A DNA stretch of 64,000 nucleotides from contig NC_134031.1 in assembly GCF_964204645.1 (NCBI RefSeq), positions 7,175,001-7,239,000 on the forward strand, read 5' to 3'. A program made the position numbers and the translations under genes. The notes under the pieces are model-generated. The model saw only the letters and a program-made list of their open reading frames with translations. It ran no database searches and was not told the origin of the DNA. Shown here one piece after another: positions 42,301-52,000 of this stretch; position 1 is the first letter of the stretch, and the number at the start of each line of letters is the position of its first letter. The DNA comes from Tubulanus polymorphus (Eukaryota > Nemertea > Palaeonemertea > Tubulaniformes > Tubulanidae).

Positions 42301-44914
42301 GTAAGTAAAAACTGTTTTTAATCAAGATTTCTAAAACGCCATTAAGGATCTCATGATTGCAAAGATAACAGCGGAATCATCAGTTATTCATAAAACTAAC
42401 ATGATCGATGGTTTTAAAGATAAACTATAGCCACTTATTCAAAAAAAGCCTAACCATAGGCATTAGGCTTATAACAAGTAAAAACATTCTACGATATTTC
42501 GCGAGCACCGATACAAAATTGGTGTCGATCTAGAACTTAATTCTTAGTGATAAATGTAATATATAGATTTGTATAATTCATTACAGCATGCAGTTCGTTC
42601 TCCTCGAGTGGTGGCACAGGCGAAATTAAGGCAAGTTTTTTTTCACTATGGATGATAGTCGGTTTTTATAGCCTGATAGTTTCGAAAATGCCTTTTAAAA
42701 GCTAGGGGTCGGGGTAGTTATTTTGATGGATCCGCGTGTGACTAGATATTTTCGTTTGAACGCTGCTTTTAGAACTGGGACCGCCCCGTGTCGAAAAATT
42801 CGGGGCAAGATTTTTCGGAATCTGGATACAATTTTCAGGGGTTTTTTTTAAATGAAAAGTAATCCATTCTCCAATGATTTATTGAGGTACTCAAATTCTT
42901 TTTTTTGGGGGGGGGGGCATTGATTTTCAATATGAAAGCTATACCCCTTTTCGCGGTGAAAAAGTGCCCTTTTTCTTGAAATAAAACGGGCCCTATGGGA
43001 TTTGTCTCAGACTGTCATGTTAGTCCATGGACGACTCTAAAATGATATAATTCATTTTTTAGAGTCCATATTTAGCACATGTATATAAACTTTTATTTCC
43101 GGAACAGGCTTGTTTGTCTGGTATTCGGACTTCAAACCATCGACTGTCTTGGGTGCGTGCCTGGCGAGTGCACTCGGGCCCGATTAGAATGGATTTGCGG
43201 TTCTGTGAGGTTCACTGATTCCTGTGAACTCTGCGGAATTATTCTGGAGAGGTCTTTGACCGGCGAAAGACTAGAACTCAGCGTCATTATGGTGGCTGAT
43301 CGGGCCACAACTCAAATTAATTTCAAAAACTTGTTTTTAGCACGTATGTTGATCTGAATTTAAATTCATTTCCGTGAGTTTGAAAACGAGGGATTTTTAA
43401 ACTACTTTAAATCAATTTGAGACTCCGGGAATTCAGCAGCCACCCATGATTTAGATTATTGTATCTGAACCTATGATGGTCCGACTAAAGAATGATTCGA
43501 AAAGGTGTTATTTTCCAGCATCCGCTGAAAACGACTTGTTTTGATAACAGTTATATACTAAAATCAACTATGGGTACTTTTGTTAGGTCCTGAAAACATT
43601 TTGATTGTTTTCAGCAGGTGCTTTTTCGAAACCTTTGACCTGAGTTAAATATTCGTGTCTTAAAATAATTAGCTGCGGTTTCTGTTATATAAAGACACGA
43701 GGACCGCAAAGCGGGGGTGGGGGCATTAGGGGCTTATAATTCTTCGCTGCTTTAAAAATTCAAATAAAGTCCTTCTCCGGCCGCACACAAAATTTAAATT
43801 CGATGTGCGGACTCCTTATCACCAGAAAAAAACTGCACTTTCAGCGCTCGTGACTTTTAGAGCCCCCAAGTATATAGGCTTTGGGATCGGTAGTTAGCGC
43901 CCAACCCCGCCCCATCTTGAGGCCGTTTCGCAGCCCCTTGAGAAAAGCAGGCGCAGTAAATCCCTATCAAACTAACTATATATAGCTATATATACTTTTT
44001 TTCTGTTGCAGTTTGGTCAAAGTATCTCGGGGACTGGTCCAGCACTTTATAGGACCGCTGACGGTGTGGAGCACCAAGAAGGCGGGGCTAGGGTGACCAG
44101 TTTTTCCGCTACGGGACCGGCACTTTATAGGACCGCTGACGGTGTGGAGCACCAAGAAGGCGGGGCTAGGGTGACCAGTTATTCCGCTACAGGACCGGCA
44201 CTCTATAGGACCGCTGGCGGAGCGAAACACCAAGAAGGCGGGGCTAGGGTGACCAGTTATTCCGCTACAGGACCGGCACTCTATAGGACCGCTGACGGAG
44301 TGGAACACCAAGAAGGCGGGGCTAGGGTGACCAGTTTTTCCGCTACTGGACCAACACTTTATAGGACCGCTGACGGTGTGGAGCACCAAGAAGGCGGGGC
44401 TAGGGTGACCAGTTTTTCCGCTACGGGACCGGCACTTTATAGGACCGCTGACGGTATGGAGCACCAAGAAGGCGGGGCTAGGGTGACCAGTTTTTCCGCT
44501 ACAGGACCGGCACTCTATAGGACCGCTGACGGAGTGGAACACCAAGAAGGCGGGGCTAGGGTGACCAGTTTTTCCGCTACTGGACCAACACTTTATAGGA
44601 CCGCTGACGGTGTGGAGCACCAAGAAGGCGGGGCTAGGGTGACCAGTTTTTCCGCTACGGGACCGGCACTTTATAGGACCGCTGACGGTATGGAGCACCA
44701 AGAAGGCGGGGCTAGGGTGACCAGTTTTTCCGCTACGGGACCAGCACTTTATAGGACAGCTGACGGTGTGGAGCACCAAGAAGGCGGGGCTAGGATGACC
44801 AGTTATTCGGCTACGGGACCAGCACTTTATAGGACAGCTGACGGAGTGGAGCACCAAGAAGGCGGGTCGAGAATAACTGGTTTTTCTGGTACAGGACCCG
44901 GACTCAGGAACTAG
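42261..44914 (+). CDS. Unrecognised gene for an 11 x 26-residue repeat protein
   Basis: I do not recognise this protein. Three coding exons (42261-42300, 42587-42630, 44012-44914) join in phase to 987 nt, 328 aa. The ATG follows an in-frame TAG two codons upstream. The N-terminus (1-28) is Ser/Gly-rich without a signal peptide. Residues about 35-320 are eleven units of 26 residues, ATGPALYRTADGVEHQEGG plus ARVTSFS, ending in GTGPGLRN. No Cys in the repeats, no membrane segment; likely soluble or fibrous. Units differ mainly at third codon positions, which argues for coding. It faces away from PLEKHM2 and towards BTBD8. A noncoding minisatellite is the alternative; a Ser-rich lead and clean splice signals make a gene more likely. 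Confidence 0.7.
42587..42630 (+). CDS. Repeat-protein gene, coding exon 2 with GC donor
   Basis: A 44-nt exon, SCSSFSSSGGTGEIK, after acceptor ATTACAG. The donor reads AAG-GCAAGT, the classic consensus of a GC-AG intron. Confidence 0.62.
42631..44011 (+). other. Intron 2 of the repeat-protein gene
   Basis: 1,381 bp starting GC and ending AG. Contains a run of 12 G at about 42907-42918 and nothing coding that I can support. Confidence 0.5.
44012..44914 (+). CDS. Repeat-protein gene, exon 3 (repeat array)
   Basis: Follows a strong acceptor (polypyrimidine then TTGCAG). FGQSIS leads into eleven units with no indels; TAG stop at 44912-44914. The opposite strand is also open, but that is a by-product of a 78-bp period. 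Confidence 0.75.
   Translation, partial: FGQSISGTGPALYRTADGVEHQEGGARVTSFSATGPALYRTADGVEHQEGGARVTSYSATGPALYRTAGGAKHQEGGARVTSYSATGPALYRTADGVEHQEGGARVTSFSATGPTLYRTADGVEHQEGGARVTSFSATGPALYRTADGMEHQEGGARVTSFSATGPALYRTADGVEHQEGGARVTSFSATGPTLYRTADGVEHQEGGARVTSFSATGPALYRTADGMEHQEGGARVTSFSATGPALYRTADGVEHQEGGARMTSYSATGPALYRTADGVEHQEGGSRITGFSGTGPGLRN
44030..44890 (+). repeat. 78-bp tandem array, 11 units
   Basis: Units of 78 bp without indels. Units 4-6 and 7-9 share the same order of variants (V, T, M types), showing a three-unit block duplication. Known to be inside the open frame of the repeat-protein gene. Confidence 0.92.
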
Positions 44915-45249
44915 TGACCATTTTCAGCGAATGAAACGTACAAGACCTGCTACATGCTACTAGACCCAAATTAGAAATTCTAATCTATATATAGCTTTTC
45001 AATGATTGAAATTTTGTGGTGGTATTAGTCTGTAGATACATATAAACTACATATGTGTACACACATATGTGTCATGTGAACCAGCAATCATGATTTTCTT
45101 GCTTATGATATGGTCAAGCCCTGACGAGCATCCCCATCGTAACTCAGATTGACTGAGCCCGCCAGACTCGGTCGATCAGCCGTGAACTAAGTCCTCTTAA
45201 AAGTAGTCTTTAAGTTGTTAGATCGGCTTCAGTATCTAAATAGCTCGGA

Positions 45250-45401
45250 CAGTGGCGGATCCAGGGGGGTTCCAAGGGTTCTGCAATACCGTGCCCCTTG
45301 GAGTTGCCCCTAAATCCATGGATTAGTAGTGGAATAATAGTGGAATAATAGTGAGTGCCCTTGGAACCCCCTCCTGATAGGGCCCTGGATCCGCCCCTGC
45401 T
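45250..45401. mobile_element. Foldback, GGCGGATCCAGG type
   Basis: CAGTGGCGGATCCAGG and, inverted, CCTGGATCCGCCCCTG, followed inward by GGGGTTCCAAGGG pairs. Confidence 0.75.
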
Positions 45402-46590
45402 GGAAACCGGTCTTAAATCTAAGCCATGACCCCAGAGGTTCCAAAAATCAGAATCATCTCAGCTTATTACAAACTCAATCACAAAATCGTATTCAGTCAT
45501 TCATTCCAAATAATTTTATTGATACATAAACGATAGAGTGGACTTTGATTTTATATCTTCCAAATCGATAATATAACAATCGAAATTGAACAACATATTT
45601 CTTCAATACAAGCGAATACATTTTTGTAAGTGTAAATTCATCAGAAAAAGTGGAGAGCAAACTTGATAATATACAAAAATTATAAATAACCATCCAACAC
45701 ATGATAAATTCAAATATCAAAGGACAAGGTCGATTAGCAGTTGATCAGCACATAATTGAACAGTAGAACAATAGAAACGATACAATTGTAGAATTCGTAA
45801 TATTTAACTTATTCCTGTATGAACTATTCATCTAATCATTTAGAAAAATTTATGAAATTCAACAGCGAATAAATATTTTTTCAAATAATGCATTTTTACA
45901 TATCACTCATTGGGTTACGAGTATATGAGAATTGAGCCGTTTCGACAACGATTCGAGTAACTTCAGCAGATATCCCACAAAAATCAACGTACAGTAGACT
46001 CAGTCTATGGGGGTACCGGCCGCTACGGTAATCCGCTCAAATCAGCGGGTTTCTATCCCTACCGTGTCAATGTGAAATAATCTGAAAATCTATACCGGTA
46101 TTTGTCTATACGGGTAACATTTAACGCTACTGATATAGCGGTGGCGTTGGAACTGTAGCGACTTTTACTGAATAACGTTTTTTTTTTCATTGAATATCAC
46201 GTTTTTTACGAAATTGAAGTAAATTCGCTGCAGCAACATCAGAACCTTTCAAAAATCGGCAATTGGCCACGGCAATCAAAAATTGCTTCCAATGCGCCTA
46301 TATAGGCGGAGTCTACTGTATATCATTATGGTGCAGGTATCAATCCATGGGTCACACACCCTTGGACATCGATCATATGCTAAGTCAGGATGCGACTGCT
46401 TTTTGTGATAAACAGTGTTCTTGTTTTTCTATAGTCTATGGAGATGGAGTGCACCGGTAATGAATTTCAAACTGAATACGTCGGAGGGCAGGAACTGAAT
46501 ATAGGAAATACCTGGGTCAATCGTTAAAGGGCAGTTTTAAGTTAACAAGTCGATAACTGGCTTAGTGCATTGTAACTATGGTATTCATCT

Positions 46591-46703
46591 GGGGCCAGTT
46601 GCTCAAAAGTTGGTAAATGATAACCGACGGATAAATACCGTATAGTAACAATGAACTTTTAATTGTCACTACATCAACTAAATCAAACTTTTGAGCCACA
46701 GGG
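46591..46703. mobile_element. Foldback, GCCAGTTGCTCAAAAGTT type
   Basis: Left GGCCAGTTGCTCAAAAGTT against right AACTTTTGAGCCACAGG. Confidence 0.6.
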
Positions 46704-46994
46704 AAAATTAACTATCGAATGTCCAATTGGGTGGACCAAGGCCGCAGTTCGGAAGCTGCATGAATTTGTTCGTAGCTCTTACATCATTTCGAGTATATCA
46801 TTACTATCACATTTTCCATAAAACTTTTTCAGCAATGCCATCCGAGTGCACTGATGTTTCGTTTTTCGAATTTACTAGCGAATAATCTCCATAATATACA
46901 AAATACTGTTAGCGCGGTGTTACTGTAAGATTATACCCGTTTCGGCAGTTTCGAGATTTAACTCTTTCAAAGTCAAAGTTTGTTGATTTGAATT

Positions 46995-47105
46995 AAGGGA
47001 TCATTCACTTATTACGTACGCATTAGGGTACGGGGAGGGGTAAGTGCAATTGCGTACTGTTGAAAAAGTCAAATCTTATGCGTACGTAATTAATGAATGA
47101 TCCCC
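46995..47105. mobile_element. Foldback, GGGATCATTCA type
   Basis: GGGATCATTCACTTATTACG and inverted CGTAATTAATGAATGATCCC, about 30-bp arms. Confidence 0.8.
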
Positions 47106-47557
47106 GATATTTCTCTGTAGAGTCAAATTTCAAAATCGCAAATAAGAAATTGTTAAAATATTTTACGCATAGACTAGTATAGAATAGAGAGGCATTTTAA
47201 AGTTCGGTAAAAAAAGCTGCCAGGGTAGGTTCAGAGGACAAACCTTCATAGATTAGAATAGAAAACGGTTACCTTTAGTAAATATTGATTACCAGAACAT
47301 TTTAATCAAGTCATATTACTAACTAGCCACGCTAGTTATGTCATCATACATGAATCTTTTCAGATATATCTTTTCGGATATCATCCTCATTGAATTACTG
47401 AAACCTCTTCGAACTTTCGCACGATTCAGCACCTGAAAATGCTTTCACGCGTCAAAGAGAAGTCCGTATCAAAGTAAAAGACAGTTTTTCATTAAAGTAT
47501 CGTAGAAATATTCGGAAAATATTTCATCCAGCTTTAGCAACATTCTGGGATGAACAT

Positions 47558-47978
47558 TATAAAAACCCACTATTTACAGATTAAAAGTATCAGAAACCGA
47601 GAATTTATTGAATCAAAAATATATTTAAAAGCCACAACGTTTCGATCTCATCTAAGAGACCATTGTCACGTCGTTTCTTTTAAACCTTTCACCGCCGCTA
47701 TTTTTTAAGTCATTTTTTTAGTGTAACTTGTAAAATTTGTCCATTAAAATCACTTGAAGTTACTTTTGTGTTTTTACTACAGATAAAATTCTATCAATAT
47801 CCGCCAAGTAGAGATACTTCCTAGTGAGTTTTATTCAGCTCCCGAACTATTTCCGTAGCGGCAGTTCGAGGTCAAATTATACTCCCGAATATCTTGGGAA
47901 CGGCAGGCATAGGGTCAATAAATTTTTGATTCAATGAATTCTTTAATACTTTTAATCCGTAAATTGTGGGTTTTTATT
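47558..47978. mobile_element. Foldback with 60-bp ends at BTBD8 3' end
   Basis: Left AAAAACCCACTATTTACAGA and right, inverted, AAAAACCCACAATTTACGGA; also ATTGAATCAAAAAT in both arms. Confidence 0.8.
47973..47978 (-). promoter_or_regulatory. Candidate poly(A) signal of BTBD8 inside a foldback end
   Basis: AATAAA on the minus strand 119 nt past the BTBD8 stop; the first one after it. It lies at the terminus of the 47558-47978 foldback element. Confidence 0.45.
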
Positions 47979-48096
47979 ATATCGTTCTCTCTCCAGGTTT
48001 AATTGTGGCTATTCTACCATTCCGAGATGAAATTACACATTTTACGCAATCCGCGTCAAAGAATTCGAGAACAAAATCGAGTACAGATGACCATAT

Positions 48097-49035
48097 TTAG
48101 AAAGGCTGCGAGAAAACTATTTGCATCGGTTTGCTCGTATCCAACGAGACTTGGTGAGTTGGACCAGACGGCAATAAGAACGAGTGCACACTGGTCGATC
48201 GTACTAATTTATGGCAGATTGAACACTGGTCGTCGTCCGTTTGTTTACGCAACGCCGTCAACGTCGCGACGCTGCCTGATCGCTGAATCGGTTTACGAGG
48301 CGAGGACGTCGCCGTCGGTGTCGTGGCCAACCCGGTTGATAACGATCGACGTCGTCGCGGCGACGGCGAACTCAACCGACTAAACACGTTCTCTTTATCG
48401 TTGCTCGCGTTTTGCGACGAACTTTGCGCGTTTTCCAATTTATCGCGGTCCTCCGCGCCACGTTTCGCTTTCGTTTGTGGTTGAGGCAGTCTCGACGGTT
48501 TTGTAGCGGCTAAATGTGGAGTAGAAGATGTCAGACGTTGCGACGATTTCAGGCCCTGATACTGAGCAAGTTTGCTCTTCAATTTCGGTTTCGAAGACGA
48601 CGACGCCGCGGCTGACGACACGTCTTCCGTAGATTTACTAGTTGTCGCGTCGGGCATTTTCCGCTGAGGAGTTTTCGTCACTAGACTCACCGGAGTTTTA
48701 GCTTTCAACGGCATCCGAGGTCGCGGACTACCGGTTACGACTACCGGCTTCACTCCTAGTTTACGCAACAATTCATCGGGTTTATCTTTTTTAAACGTGC
48801 CACGTCTTTCGCTCGACCGATTCGCATTCGAGCTTGCTGCGCTCGAGTTTTCGCTTGCCACTGCCGCAGCTGCTGGGGCCAACCGTGGTTGACGTGACAA
48901 CATGTATCGCGGTGTAGCCGGTGCGCTGTACGTTTGATTCAAAGATCGTCTTTTACTGCTCGTAGCAGTAGTAGTAGGCACAGCTGTAGAACTACTCAAT
49001 GACAATCGAGAAGGTTTCGCCGGACGCACGTTACC
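48097..49035 (-). CDS. BTBD8: BTBD8 exon 13 (basic disordered tail, stop)
   Basis: Encodes the last 312 residues, rich in Ser, Lys, Arg, Pro and Thr. Visible motifs are PDELLRKLGVKPVVVTGSPR, TKPSRLPQPQTKAK (an SxLP motif in a basic setting) and SPSPRRRRSLS. A CSICHK near the end has only one CxxC, so no zinc finger. The stop is TAA at 48099-48097; I found no donor that would force a further exon. Confidence 0.88.
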   Translation of the reverse strand, partial: GNVRPAKPSRLSLSSSTAVPTTTATSSKRRSLNQTYSAPATPRYMLSRQPRLAPAAAAVASENSSAASSNANRSSERRGTFKKDKPDELLRKLGVKPVVVTGSPRPRMPLKAKTPVSLVTKTPQRKMPDATTSKSTEDVSSAAASSSSKPKLKSKLAQYQGLKSSQRLTSSTPHLAATKPSRLPQPQTKAKRGAEDRDKLENAQSSSQNASNDKENVFSRLSSPSPRRRRSLSTGLATTPTATSSPRKPIQRSGSVATLTALRKQTDDDQCSICHKLVRSTSVHSFLLPSGPTHQVSLDTSKPMQIVFSQPF

Positions 49036-52000
49036 CTACAAAATACCAGCAAAAGCAATTTCAATTGTGTAGGCCACATGAACATTCTAATCGGAATACA
49101 AGCCATAGGCCCTACTGGGATGACATAATTAAGATGGTACCACAATCTTAGTTAGTAGCATAGGGGAGATTCCCGAAGGCCTTCATTTTAGGATAATGAG
49201 CCTCACTAATTCAGGTCGCAAAAACTTCTATGTTCTGTTAAGTTTGTCGCCCATATGCAGTTTTCTCTACCCGAGATGGTAGACAGACTTCCGAGCACCC
49301 CGGATGAAGATGGTTTGCGCATATCCCAGCATGCCTCAGATTTGGTGGGAATGAAATGTATTTTCTTCTAGGCACAGTCAAAGCAACAATGGGTCATCAC
49401 ATGGATTAGGAAAATTTCAAGCATTTTGTCCAAGGCAGAGATTAATCTGAGGCAATTGGCTCCATGCTGAGCCTAATGTAATTCACTTTACAGTGGAAGC
49501 ACATTATAACTAATTGGGACGGACTTATTCTATTGGGTTGGAAGCAATTTTTGATTGCTGCGGCCAAATGCCGATTTTGGACAGGTTCTAAATATTGCTG
49601 CGGTTAATTTACTTAATTTCTTCAAAAACGTGGTATAGAAAGACAAAAAAAAAACGTCATTCAGTAAATTATTGCCGCGGCTTACGCAGCTGCAGTCGCT
49701 GCACTTCCAACGCCACTGGACAGAGCAAATCAAAGATTTCATTTCACAGAAATCGATATTGAAATACAATTTTAGATCTTAAAATAAAACCCGGAAGTAA
49801 AACGGTAGACGATACCGCGGGTTCACACGTGAACACCTGCTGATATCTGCGGCTAAGCCAATCACAGAGGAGTCTTTGCTTTCTGATTGGCTTTTTAAAA
49901 CAGATATTTTTGCGTTCAGATTTTTGCAAAAAAGCTCGTATAAATTTTAACAAGGCCCTTTTTCAAAATTCAGCTTCATAGGGGTTGGAGAATGGATAAT
50001 GCTCTAATGAATGATTTGTATGAATATATGCTCAGTTGCACAGTCAAAGAGCCTTAGCTCTGGGAACCATGTCATTGCACAACTCTCAACATATGACACC
50101 ATGAAATATCGATAACTTACCGATGAGTTCAAATTCAAACTTTTTTGCGTCGAAAGTTTAGGTTTCACAGACATCCTTTTTTCAATTGTGCTGACAGCTC
50201 TCTTCAACGGAGCACTCTGAAATACCGAACATCATTCATATTGATGAACTAATGGACCACACGGCTGCATAGGTTAGATTTATCAGAAATCGTAGCTCAT
50301 TTAAAATACACTAATAAAAGTAATATAAATTTCTAAACTTTTACTGAATTTACCCGGTTCTGACTTGATAATTTTGGTGCTGGTCTTAACTGTTTATTCT
50401 CCTCAATCTGGACGAAGGATGCCTCTATAAAATTTGAAAAAAAAAAATTTTCCATAATATCTCTTGTACAGCAGTAATCTCATATTGTAATGTGAATTTT
50501 TTTCAGAAAGAAACAAAGACTGAAATAATCAATTTTTACAGGTACTCGTGGATTTACACAGTGGACCCTCATTAGAGTGAAATTCCCGGGACCAGGAAAT
50601 ATGTTCGTTATAACCGATAGTTTGTTATATCCAGTATGAAATTAATCAAATTGTCTTACTCCGGACAAAATTCGAAACTTTTTATATCTGATGAATCGTT
50701 GTATCCGAGTTCGTTGTAACGAGGTTCCTATTTGGTTTCTATTTAGCCTCATACAACACTACTAGTACTTACCATCTTTGATTTTATCTTGCAACTTTTT
50801 AGGAATCTGGTCCCACTCCGGTAACAGCAGTAACTGCGATAAATTGTGGGTGATGAACAATTGACAAAGTTCTTCGATGCGTTTCGTTAGTTTTCTCGAG
50901 TCCTGAAATACAACACAAAGTGAATGACCGATTCAATTCAATTACTTAGGAAAATATGGTGACAACGGTTCTCGGGCTGAGGCTCAAACGCGAACTCCGA
51001 AATCATCATGCGTTAGTTCCCATTGCATTATGGATATGTTGTATCTAGGGTCAATAGCTAAATATTTTCAAGACAAATTTTTGAATTTCAACCCGGTTCC
51101 TCAGTTATGAGGTCATCTTCAAGGTCATGTCGGTTAGTTTTTAGTGCCTAGTTCTGCTGCTAGGTGGCGCACTTGGTCCACTCTTTGCACTGCATCACTA
51201 GACCTCCTTATTAACATAACACCCAAGTTTCATCAACCGACTCCTAATGAAGCTAAGTATAGCTGAAAGACAGCCACACATATAGGCAAACAGTACAAGA
51301 ATAAGGGTTTCACGGAAGCCCGAGAAACAATATCATTCCCTGGTCTTACGTCAATGGTTAGGTTTACGATCATTCCGATGGGTTTGGGATTATTGGTGAT
51401 ACATCAAAAACAGAAAATAATTACTACAACATCACAAGAAAAGTAGTCCAAAGACTTGACAGTTTAGCCATAGAACACTTTTCAATCCCTCATACTTACC
51501 AAGCTCCAATCACAGATTCCACTATGAGCAAACGATTTCAACTTTCGCGCCGACATGTAAGACTGACAAGCCACTGATACCGGCTGCGAATGAATCACTT
51601 TGTTCATCCAAAATTCCAATAAATCCAAATTCTCCGAAGCTTCCTGCAAATCAAGATGACGATGAAAGAAACTTCAAGGAAATACGAGATATGCTTTTTT
51701 ACAGTGGATATTACGTCGGATAAAAAACTGAATAAACTAGGAGTCCAGGGACACCATGCCCACTTGGGAAGTGGTTTCAAATGCTCAACAATCTAACAAT
51801 TTCAATATTCAACGCCCTCTGGTGACCATATACAAAAACCAATGACCTTGAAACTCAATACAATCATAAAACATGTCAGCAGCTACGATTTTGTAATTGA
51901 TTGTGATAACAAAAAATGCCTCGTTACTAATTTAATATGGAAATACTAAGTTAATCTACTATTCAACGCCCCCTGGTGACCATATTAAAACCCCCAATAA

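Larger units (their letters stand above)
44915..48096. other. Convergent intergenic region
   Basis: Between the stop codons of the repeat-protein gene and BTBD8. It holds foldbacks at 45250, 46591, 46995 and 47558 and no gene. No AATAAA was seen close after 44914. Confidence 0.6.

Noticed and set aside
43976-44857. 293-codon open frame on the minus strand of the 78-bp array
   Set aside because: A period divisible by three keeps any stop-free phase open. This frame has no splice support, and third-position variation fits the plus strand.
48003-48383. Plus-strand open frame opposite BTBD8 exon 13
   Set aside because: Shadow of the coding strand; no homology recognised.
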